From NCBI RefSeq assembly GCF_040358985.1, contig NZ_CP132932.1, positions 1,922,001-1,986,000 of the forward strand: a DNA stretch of 64,000 nucleotides, in the 5' to 3' direction. Within the stretch, counting starts at the first letter, position 1. Every line of letters begins with the position of its first letter. Source of the DNA: Tunturibacter empetritectus. Its GTDB lineage: Bacteria > Acidobacteriota > Terriglobia > Terriglobales > Acidobacteriaceae. The notes beneath the pieces are model-generated. The model saw only the letters and a program-made list of their open reading frames with translations, ran no database searches and was not told the origin of the DNA. Positions 16,068-23,010 of this stretch are shown here, piece by piece. Made by a program: the position numbers and the translations under genes.

Positions 16068-17258
16068 ATGCGAGATATTTCAAGACGGTCTTTCGCTTTG
16101 TCGATTACGGTTTCGTTGATCGGTTTTTTCACGATCTATGCAGGGTTGGGATGGAGTGAGGTAGCGCAGCAGATGACGCCGCTGCTGATTGCGGTTCATG
16201 ATGCGCCGGTGCCTTTCAAAGGTTCGGACGGCCAGGTGCACCTGGTCTATGAGGTGTGGCTGGCGAATATCTCGAGTGGCGAGGCGGATATTCAAGATGT
16301 TGAGGTGATCGGTGACGGTGGGGTTCTGCAGAGGCTGGACGCAGCGGCGGTCTCTCGTCGTCTTCAGCCTGCGGGTTTGCGCGAAGCTTCCGGGGTGCTT
16401 GCCCGGGGCACGCAGTCGATACTTTTTTTGAACGTCATTCTTCCGAATGGTTCTCCAATTCCGAAGCAGCTTCTGCATCGGATCAAGGCGCACTACAGCG
16501 CTGCGCCTCCGGGACAACAGGAGATCACCGAGACTGGCGGCGCAACGACGCCGGACCTTCAGCCGGTTGCGCAGATCGGTGCGCCTCTGCGTGGGGATGG
16601 TTACGTCTCTGCTGATTCGTGTTGCGATGCGACGCGCCACACCCGGGCTGCGTTACCTATCAATGGGCGCGTCTATGTGGCTCAACGTTACGCTGTCGAT
16701 TGGGAGCAGTTGGATGCAAACGGCCGTATCTATTCAGGTCCAAGAGAAAAACTTGAGAGCTATACGATCTTCGGAAAGCCTGTCTATGCGGTTGCAGATG
16801 GGGTGGTAGCCGTTGCGATTACGGGCCTGCCTGAACAGACGCCGGGGAAGTATCCCACGAATATTCCGATTGAAGACGCGGATGGGAACGCGATCATTGA
16901 GGATATCGGGGGGCATCATTTTGCCTGTTACGCGCACATGCAGTCGGCGAGCATCAATCTTCATCGCGGCGATCGAGTGAAGCGCGGACAGATCATTGGC
17001 CTGGTGGGGAACTCGGGTAATTCTGTAGCACCGCATCTGCACTTTCATGTGATGAGTTCGGAGTTGTCGCTTGCTTCGAACGGGCTGCCATATCAAATTG
17101 ATGCCTTCAAAGTGACGGGTGCGACGCCCGGCACGGAGGCTTTCGACGAAGCAGAGGCCAACGGGACACCACTTGCAATTAATGTGTTCTCTCCTCCGCA
17201 CCAGATAGAGAATTCGCTGCCGCTCGATCAACTGATTATCTCGTTGTCGCCTCGGTAG
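16068..17258 (+). CDS. Exported M23 (LytM)-like protein with an altered zinc site
   Basis: A 396-aa exported protein: a signal/anchor helix (about 8-30), a beta-rich N-terminal domain (40-150: PVPFKGSDGQVHLVYEVWL), and a C-terminal M23/LytM domain (about 195-345). The core GKPVYAVADGVV, CYAHMQS, GDRVKRGQIIGLVGNSGNS and PHLHFHV (His323, His325) is intact. The first metal motif, normally His-x3-Asp, reads Arg207-YAV-Asp211, so one zinc ligand is missing. It may be non-catalytic, or use another ligand. ATG 16068 was chosen over 16035 because GGAGAGG lies 5 nt upstream. Base use is more even than in neighbouring genes. Confidence 0.85.
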   Translation: MRDISRRSFALSITVSLIGFFTIYAGLGWSEVAQQMTPLLIAVHDAPVPFKGSDGQVHLVYEVWLANISSGEADIQDVEVIGDGGVLQRLDAAAVSRRLQPAGLREASGVLARGTQSILFLNVILPNGSPIPKQLLHRIKAHYSAAPPGQQEITETGGATTPDLQPVAQIGAPLRGDGYVSADSCCDATRHTRAALPINGRVYVAQRYAVDWEQLDANGRIYSGPREKLESYTIFGKPVYAVADGVVAVAITGLPEQTPGKYPTNIPIEDADGNAIIEDIGGHHFACYAHMQSASINLHRGDRVKRGQIIGLVGNSGNSVAPHLHFHVMSSELSLASNGLPYQIDAFKVTGATPGTEAFDEAEANGTPLAINVFSPPHQIENSLPLDQLIISLSPR

Positions 17259-17279
17259 CGCGCTTCGATGCTTCGAGGG

Positions 17280-17335
17280 CTGCGGCTTCGAGGCAGATCA
17301 TAGCACGCTTCATGCGCTGGTTGGTGGTGTTTAGA
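17280..17335 (-). pseudogene. Fragment duplicated from the GH57 gene
   Basis: About 50 bp match the coding strand of the GH57 gene at 18415-18470 with roughly seven mismatches. Read on the minus strand it gives TTNQRMKRAMICLEAAA against TTGQRMKRAMIRLEAAA in the GH57 protein. The similarity stops close to the stop codon of the M23-like gene on one side and at the FkbM start codon on the other. It is a gene scrap and not expressed as such. Confidence 0.7.
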
Positions 17336-17340
17336 ATGTA

Positions 17341-18150
17341 GTGAAACAGCCCATTCGTATCGAGGAACTATCGTTGCTTGGCTATGTCTCAAAAGCTTTT
17401 AGACGTCACCTGAACTTTCGCCGTGTCGTAGGCCTTTATCGGCGTCGCTTGTCACGGAAGATCTTTGCAAAGTGCGGCGGCATTGTGCAGTATGGGCCGT
17501 TTGCCGGGATGCAATGGTTAGACAACCCTCGCTGGGGCCGATCGGAGCAGGGCGTTATGATTCTCGGCCTGTACGAGCAGGAGGTCCTCGAGAACCTTGC
17601 AGGGGCCCCTGCTCACTTTCGAGTGTTTGTCGATGTCGGCGCTGCGGACGGATACTACGCTGTCGGTCTTCTTCATAGTGGCAAAGTCGATCGCTCCGTA
17701 GCCTTCGAATCCATTCCCGAGTGCCGCACGGCCATCAGTCGGCTGGCTGATAAAAACGGCGTCTTGGACAAGATAACGATTCTCGGCACGGCATCGGATC
17801 GTTTCGTTGATACTCTTCGCACTCACAAGATCAACTCGCACGAGACGATGTTTCTTATCGATATTGAAGGCGCGGAGTTCAAAGTACTTACCGAGGAAGT
17901 TTTTGCCTTCCTGAAAGATTCGATGATCATCGTCGAAACTCATGCCCATATCTATGCCGATCCCCAAGGGGAGATGGAGCGTCTCGTGGAGAGAGCTTCT
18001 TTGACGCATCGCGTAACAACCTGGTATCCAGGAGCTCGCAATCCCTGGACGATCAAGGAGCTGGAAGAGTTCACGGAGATAGATCGATGGATTCTATGCT
18101 CTGAAGGGCGTGTCGAGGTCCAACAATGGCTACGCTTTGATCCTTTGTAA
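17341..18150 (+). CDS. FkbM-like SAM-dependent methyltransferase
   Basis: A 269-aa Rossmann-fold methyltransferase. Motif I is VDVGAADGYYAVG (97-109); FESIPECRTAI holds the acidic residue of strand 2; MFLIDIEGAEFKVL is the FkbM-type DxEGxE signature. FkbM proteins methylate sugars or small metabolites; the substrate is unknown. It starts with GTG at 17341, right after the GH57 fragment, and its stop lies 23 bp from the end of the intact GH57 gene, so it sits between two copies of the same sequence in an apparent insertion. Codon use is less G-rich than GH57. Confidence 0.82.
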   Translation: MKQPIRIEELSLLGYVSKAFRRHLNFRRVVGLYRRRLSRKIFAKCGGIVQYGPFAGMQWLDNPRWGRSEQGVMILGLYEQEVLENLAGAPAHFRVFVDVGAADGYYAVGLLHSGKVDRSVAFESIPECRTAISRLADKNGVLDKITILGTASDRFVDTLRTHKINSHETMFLIDIEGAEFKVLTEEVFAFLKDSMIIVETHAHIYADPQGEMERLVERASLTHRVTTWYPGARNPWTIKELEEFTEIDRWILCSEGRVEVQQWLRFDPL

Positions 18151-18172
18151 GGTCACTCCCGAGTACTGAGAG

Positions 18173-20761
18173 CTAGAAGGTGCTGACGCCTTCTTCGATG
18201 ACGAGCTGATCGACCTTGATGTTCATGGTCTCGCCCAGTTTTTTGAAGCCTTCCTTCCACTCGTCGGTCCAGTAGTTGGTGTCGCTGCGACGGAGGAGGT
18301 CGTTCCAGATGTTCTGGGCCTGCCAGATGTTTACCTCGAAGGGCATCTTGTGGGTGGCCTCTGCGACTACGATGGCTGCGGCGAGGGCGTCGGCGGCTTG
18401 CGGATCGCCTGAAGCTGCGGCTTCGAGGCGGATCATGGCGCGCTTCATGCGCTGTCCTGTGGTGTAGCTGAGGAGTTGCGTGTCGAGAGGGATTTGATCG
18501 GCTTCGGCGCGGCTGATGAGTGCTTCGATTTCGGCGTTGTCGAAGGTTTCGGACTCGATGGCCTGACGGAGGCTGGCGTTGATGGCGAATCGGGCTGCGG
18601 TGGCGAGGGCGGGCGGGGCGGTCATGCCGGACTCGGTGAGGAAGTGCATGAGGGAGGCGTGGTCTTCGTAGATCTTGCGGAGGGAGTGCTCCATCTCGGA
18701 GACGGTCTGGTTGAGGATGGTGCTGAGGATGCGATGCTGCTCGTCGGCGAAGAGGGAGGTTAGCGAGTAGGCGGTTTCGCCGAAGAAGCGGTCGATGAGG
18801 CGGATGACCTCGGGGAGGTTGGCGCGACGGATGGCGGTGCTGATGTCGGTGGAGAAGGTGGCGAAGGCTTCGACCTCGGCTGGGTTGTTGGAGTTGTAGG
18901 CTTTGACGGCGGCGGATAGGTTCTGGTCGCCGAGGTGGAGTACGGCGAAGCAGAGCTCTTCACTCTCCTCGGTGATGCGGGAGTAGAGGAGCGCGCGGCC
19001 GAGGGCGACGCGGCCGCGGCCGGAGTTGAAGACCTCCTGCGATTCGCGGTGGACGTCGAAGCAGAAGAGCTCGCCGTGCTCTGGATAGGCGCGGAAGATG
19101 GAGCTGATGGCGTAGTGAGCACCGACCTGTTCGAGGCCGATCTTCATGCTCTTGACGTAGCGGCGGTAGACTTCGGCGCCGTCGCCCATCTCGGGGACGT
19201 TGCTTTTTGCGCGGGCGAGGCGGGTAAGGAACTCGGCTTCGAGGGCGACGCCGGGAGGGCCGAAGAGTTTGGCGGCGAGCTGGAGGACACGTCCGGCGTA
19301 GGCGATGATCTGGACAGTTTCGATGCCGGAGATCTCGTCGAAGAACCAGCCGCAGCTGGTGTACATGAGCTGGGTGTGGCGTTCGAGCTCCATGAGTTCG
19401 AGTGCGCTGACGCGCTCGTCTTCGGTGAGGTGGCGGATGGCGTGGTCGGCGAAGAAGCGGATGATGGAGGCAGGGGAGCGGTCGAGGACGACGTGGATAT
19501 AGGCTTCGCGGGCGACCCAGAGATCTTTGAAGAGGGATTGGGAGAGCTTTTCGGCGAGCGGTGCGGTGGCGTCGCGGAGGTAGTCGAGGGATTCGCGCAG
19601 GGGGGCGCGCCACTCTTGGTTCCAGCCGGCCTTGCCACCGTTGCAGCCGCAGTTGGAGCGCCAGCGTTCGACGCCGTGGGCGCAGGACCAGGAGGTGTCT
19701 TCGGCGACTTCTGCCTCCCACTTGGGCGGGAATTTTTCGAGAAACTCGCCGTAGTTGGTGAGTTTGGCCTGTGCGCCTTCCTCGATCCAGTGCATGGCAT
19801 AGGAGAGGGCCATCTCGCCGTGTTTGTGGTGGTGGCCGTAGCTTTCGCCGTCGGTGGCGACGTGGGAGAGCTGGGCGATCTCGGGGTCGCCGGGGGAGGC
19901 TGGGTGGAAGCCTCCGAGGAGGCGGCTGCCGAAGTTTTCTCCGCTGTTGAGTAGGCCTTCAAAGGCGATGGCGCGGGAGCCGGGGCCATCGTAGAAGAAG
20001 ACGGCGATGCTGCGGCCTTCGTCGAGTTTTACAAGGTAGGGGTGGGTCGGGTCGACGTTGGCGCTGGGCGTCTGGGTCCAGGGCTCTTCGGCTGGAGCGG
20101 CTGCTGCGGCGACGGGGTCGAGGTTCGGTTTGGAGGTAGTGCCAGCGGGCGGCTCGAGGCGGCGGACACGGGCGCATTGAACGGGGGCGAGGATGGTGAA
20201 TTTAATGCCCTCCTGCGCCATGAGGTCGAGCACATTGCGATTGACGGCGGTCTCGGCGAGCCACATGCCTTCGGGTTTGCGGCCGAAGCGGGATTCGAAG
20301 TCGGCGATGCCCCAGCGGATCTGGGTGAGGGCGTCGCGGCGGCTGGCGAGGGGCATGATGATGTGGTTATAGACCTGGGCGACGGCGGATCCATGGCCGC
20401 TGTAGTGCTGGGCGCTGACCTTGTCGGCATCGACGATCATGCGGTAGGCGCGGGGGGCTTTCTGCTGGAGCCAGCTGAGGAGGGTGGGGCCGAAGTTGAA
20501 GCTCATCCGGGCGTAGTTGTTCATGATGCGGATGATCTCGTTCTGCTTGTTGGTGATGCGGGAGGCGCCGTTGGGGGCGTAGCACTCGGCGGTGATGCGG
20601 TCGTTCCAGTCGTGATAGGGGGCGGCGGAGTCCTGGACCTCGACGGTTTCGAGCCAGGGGTTTTCGCGGGGTGGCTGGTAAAAGTGGCCGTGGATGCAGA
20701 CGAAGCGGGGGGCTTCGACGGCGGCGGGTTTGCTTTTTGTGGATGTCTTCGACTTTGCCAT
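18173..20761 (-). CDS. GH57 family glycosidase with DUF3536 domain
   Basis: An 862-aa cytoplasmic protein. The GH57 (alpha-amylase/alpha-mannosidase-like) N-terminal half has CIHGHFYQPPRENPWL at 22-37, the MSFNFGPTLLSWL segment, and the nucleophile motif EGMWLAETAVN with Glu170. The second half is DUF3536-like (HGELFCFDVHRES, ALGRALLYSRITEES, FAVLHLGDQNL). The likely role is cleavage or rearrangement of alpha-glucans such as glycogen; that is family inference. ATG 20761 is preceded by AAAGGA. A longer frame adds MTAPRAVGPSGRTKGS, translated from palindromic element G, and was rejected. Confidence 0.9.
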   Translation of the reverse strand: MAKSKTSTKSKPAAVEAPRFVCIHGHFYQPPRENPWLETVEVQDSAAPYHDWNDRITAECYAPNGASRITNKQNEIIRIMNNYARMSFNFGPTLLSWLQQKAPRAYRMIVDADKVSAQHYSGHGSAVAQVYNHIIMPLASRRDALTQIRWGIADFESRFGRKPEGMWLAETAVNRNVLDLMAQEGIKFTILAPVQCARVRRLEPPAGTTSKPNLDPVAAAAAPAEEPWTQTPSANVDPTHPYLVKLDEGRSIAVFFYDGPGSRAIAFEGLLNSGENFGSRLLGGFHPASPGDPEIAQLSHVATDGESYGHHHKHGEMALSYAMHWIEEGAQAKLTNYGEFLEKFPPKWEAEVAEDTSWSCAHGVERWRSNCGCNGGKAGWNQEWRAPLRESLDYLRDATAPLAEKLSQSLFKDLWVAREAYIHVVLDRSPASIIRFFADHAIRHLTEDERVSALELMELERHTQLMYTSCGWFFDEISGIETVQIIAYAGRVLQLAAKLFGPPGVALEAEFLTRLARAKSNVPEMGDGAEVYRRYVKSMKIGLEQVGAHYAISSIFRAYPEHGELFCFDVHRESQEVFNSGRGRVALGRALLYSRITEESEELCFAVLHLGDQNLSAAVKAYNSNNPAEVEAFATFSTDISTAIRRANLPEVIRLIDRFFGETAYSLTSLFADEQHRILSTILNQTVSEMEHSLRKIYEDHASLMHFLTESGMTAPPALATAARFAINASLRQAIESETFDNAEIEALISRAEADQIPLDTQLLSYTTGQRMKRAMIRLEAAASGDPQAADALAAAIVVAEATHKMPFEVNIWQAQNIWNDLLRRSDTNYWTDEWKEGFKKLGETMNIKVDQLVIEEGVSTF

Positions 20762-20771
20762 TGATCCTTTT

Positions 20772-20982
20772 GTCCTGCCGGACGGGCCCACTGCGCGTGG
20801 GGCGGTCACTTCGTGACGCGTATACCTTTCATGGACGATACAAAATGCAAGGGCCTCCCGTTGGTCGGCGCGAGAGATTTATTTCCGACCAACGGGAGGA
20901 GCTATGTTGCTCAGTTTACCGGGACAAGGTATACGCGTCACGAAGTGACCGCCCTCCGCGAAGGAGGCTCGTCCGGCAGGAC
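20772..20982. repeat. Dispersed palindromic element, near-complete giant palindrome (copy G)
   Basis: 211 bp. The left arm (GTCCTGCCGGACGGGC, GTCACTTCGTGACGCG, TATACC, CTCCCGTTGGTCGG) is mirrored by the right arm (CCGACCAACGGGAGGA, GGTATACGCGTCACGAAG, TGACCGCCCTCCGCG, CTCGTCCGGCAGGAC). Both arms carry the GTCAC/GTGAC dyad, unlike copies C and E. It could extrude a cruciform. It lies between alkA and the GH57 gene, both on the minus strand, and ends 10 bp from the GH57 start codon. Confidence 0.92.
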
Positions 20983-20999
20983 ATGGGTTTGGATGCAGT

Positions 21000-21722
21000 T
21001 TATGGCTCGGAGTTCAAAGGAAGGGTGAGTTTTCCGGCTGCGAGGTCGCAGGCGCGCCAGAGATACCAGCTTGCGACCGAAGACCAGGGCTGCCATTTTT
21101 TTGCGCGGCGGTGCATGACGTCGGGCTTGGGGAGGTCGGCGGGGGTGACCTTGTCGGCTGGTTTGAGTTTGCCGAAGGTGAGGGCAAAGCCTTTGCGGAC
21201 GCCGTAGTCGTCGACGGGCAGGACGTTGGGTCGGCCAAGGCGGAAGATGAGGAGCATCTCGACGGTCCAGCGACCGATGCCACGGACCTGGGTTAGGTGC
21301 TCGATGATGGCTTCGTCGGACATGCGACGGATGCGGATGAGGGTGGGGACGGTGCCGTCGAGGGTTTTGGCGGCGAGGTCGCGGAGGGCGAGGGATTTGT
21401 TGTGGGAGAGGCCGGCGGCGCGGAGTTGCTCGTTGGGGCAGTCGAGCAGGTGCTGGGCGGCGAAGTGCTCGTTGGCGGTGACGGGGTAGAAGCTTTCGAG
21501 CAGGCGGCGGTGGATGGTGGCGGCTGCTTTGCCGTGGAGTTGCTGATAGATGATGCTCTCGACTAAGGCCTCGAAGGGCGATTGGGTGCTGGAGACGCGG
21601 AGGGTAAAGGGGCCGGCGCGTTCGATGAGCTTGCCTAGTTTGGGATCGGCGGCGGATAGATCTAATAAGGCCTGGGCGGCATCGTAACGGGGAGAGCGCG
21701 GAGTGTGGTGTGGTCGCGGCAT
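21000..21722 (-). CDS. alkA: DNA-3-methyladenine glycosylase II (AlkA-like)
   Basis: A 240-aa base-excision enzyme of the HhH-GPD superfamily that cuts alkylated bases from DNA. The helix-hairpin-helix is seen at about 143-160 (LTQVRGIGRWTVEMLLIF), followed by the catalytic aspartates Asp171/Asp172 in LPVDDYGVRKG. ALVESIIYQQLHGKAA (52-67) is the characteristic early helix pair and SWYLWRACD the closing helix. It lacks the N-terminal AraC/Ada parts, so it is the short glycosylase form. It precedes GH57 on the minus strand with copy G between them, so co-transcription is uncertain. Confidence 0.93.
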   Translation of the reverse strand: MPRPHHTPRSPRYDAAQALLDLSAADPKLGKLIERAGPFTLRVSSTQSPFEALVESIIYQQLHGKAAATIHRRLLESFYPVTANEHFAAQHLLDCPNEQLRAAGLSHNKSLALRDLAAKTLDGTVPTLIRIRRMSDEAIIEHLTQVRGIGRWTVEMLLIFRLGRPNVLPVDDYGVRKGFALTFGKLKPADKVTPADLPKPDVMHRRAKKWQPWSSVASWYLWRACDLAAGKLTLPLNSEP

Positions 21723-22140
21723 GAGACTGACGGTATCGCAGGAGAGGCGGAAAAGTCTTGTGCGCGATTAGCAGAATTCGGACTAACTTGGTTTGCATTT
21801 ACAAGTCCGATACGTTTCGGGCAGGGTAGATGTAGCGGTCAGTTTCAGCCGATGAACAGCCATGCACGAGATGTTGTGTATGGATTTGAAGCGGGTTCGA
21901 TAATCGGATGTTGCGGCAGGAAAATCAGTTGCGAGTTGTTGCGGATGAGTTGAGGTGGGGTTTTCCACTGCTATACTCTGAGTCTCGAAGACAGAAATTT
22001 TCGGGGTCGCTCCGATTACGGACGCTCCGATCGCCGCGTATGGATTGCGCGGCAAAAGTAGCGAGACGCAGTATCTAAAATCTTGACAGCAACTTCTCAA
22101 CCCTTAGCTCAGGTAATGCAGAGGAAGCAGGAACGTACTC
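21723..22140. other. 418-bp divergent region and long leader of the act-cox operon
   Basis: The region separates alkA from actA. It holds the candidate act promoter (21950-21977) and then a leader of about 155 nt. In the leader CGCTCCGAT occurs twice (about 22009 and 22022), and GCCGCG/CGCGGC can pair around a 9-nt loop near 22032-22053. No ORF or known riboswitch fold was recognised. Confidence 0.45.
21950..21977 (+). promoter_or_regulatory. Candidate sigma-70 promoter of the act-cox operon
   Basis: TTGAGG (21950-21955), a 16-nt spacer and TATACT (21972-21977). It is the best -35/-10 pair in the 418-bp gap before actA. Transcription would start near 21984 and give a leader of about 157 nt. 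Sequence match only. Confidence 0.5.
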
Positions 22141-23010
22141 ATGGCGCAAGTTTTTGACCGCAGTTCGAACGCGCTGGCTCGATTCAGCCTTGTTTTGACG
22201 GGCGTAATCGTTATCGCGCTCGGCGTAACGCTGGACCAGCTACAGCGATCACCGTGGGTGACGCGGCAGGGCCAGCGGCCGGATCAGCCGATACCGTTCA
22301 GCCACAAGCACCACGTTGAGGGACTTGGCCTGCAGTGCCAGTACTGTCACACGCAGGTGGAGAAGGCTGCGTATGCGGGGATTCCTCCGACGAAGACCTG
22401 TATCAACTGTCATGCGCAGATCTGGACAAATGCTCAACTGCTGGAGCCGGTGCGGCAGAGTTGGGCGACGGGGGCTTCGATTCAGTGGATTCGGGTGCAC
22501 GACCTTCCGGACTACGTTTACTTCAACCACCAGATTCACGTGAACAAGGGCATCGGCTGCGCCAGCTGTCATGGGCGCGTGGACGAGATGCCGCTGATGT
22601 ATCAGCAAAACACGCTTCAGATGGAGTGGTGTTTGAACTGCCATCGTAATCCGGCGGTGAATCTGCGGCCGACCAGCGAGATCTACAACATGGCGTGGGC
22701 TGGTCCTTCGAGTGAGCGACCGGTGTGGTGTTCGAGTACGGGTACGGGCGCGGCTGGTTCTGGACCGACGGCGCAGAATGTAAGCTGCACGACGATGAAT
22801 CCTTCGGGCAAAGGGCCGGAGCTGGCGATGCTGCAGATGAACACTGAGGCGAATGGGCCGACGTCGAGCGATGTTCCTCCGCTGGGGATCACGATGCCAG
22901 CGAGCTATCAAAAGTTTACGAACCAGAGTGACCTGGGCAAGTATCTGACGGCTCAGTACCACATCCGCAATCCGGAGCAGCTGTCGAGCTGTGAGACGTG
23001 CCACCGATGA
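22141..23010 (+). CDS. actA: Alternative Complex III pentaheme cytochrome c subunit ActA
   Basis: A 289-aa cytochrome with one N-terminal membrane helix (about 15-33) and five CxxCH heme sites: CQYCH 66-70, CINCH 87-91, CASCH 140-144, CLNCH 164-168 and CETCH 284-288. The last site stands at the extreme C-terminus. Five hemes plus a single anchor are typical of ActA, the periplasmic electron carrier of Alternative Complex III, a quinol:cytochrome c oxidoreductase. First gene of the 12-gene operon; its TGA overlaps the ATG of actB (ATGA). The AGGAA sequence before the ATG is the ribosome site. Confidence 0.95.
   Translation: MAQVFDRSSNALARFSLVLTGVIVIALGVTLDQLQRSPWVTRQGQRPDQPIPFSHKHHVEGLGLQCQYCHTQVEKAAYAGIPPTKTCINCHAQIWTNAQLLEPVRQSWATGASIQWIRVHDLPDYVYFNHQIHVNKGIGCASCHGRVDEMPLMYQQNTLQMEWCLNCHRNPAVNLRPTSEIYNMAWAGPSSERPVWCSSTGTGAAGSGPTAQNVSCTTMNPSGKGPELAMLQMNTEANGPTSSDVPPLGITMPASYQKFTNQSDLGKYLTAQYHIRNPEQLSSCETCHR

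Noticed and set aside
18173-20809. Longer GH57 frame starting at 20809
   Set aside because: The extra MTAPRAVGPSGRTKGS is translated repeat; ATG 20761 has AAAGGA just upstream.
5397-20982. Possible CRISPR array from repeated GTCACTTCGTGAC blocks
   Set aside because: Copies are kilobases apart with genes between, without regular spacers or cas genes; a dispersed element fits.
22084-22112. TTGACA at about 22084 as -35 box for actA
   Set aside because: No acceptable -10 box at 16-18 nt; TTGAGG/TATACT at 21950-21977 is better.
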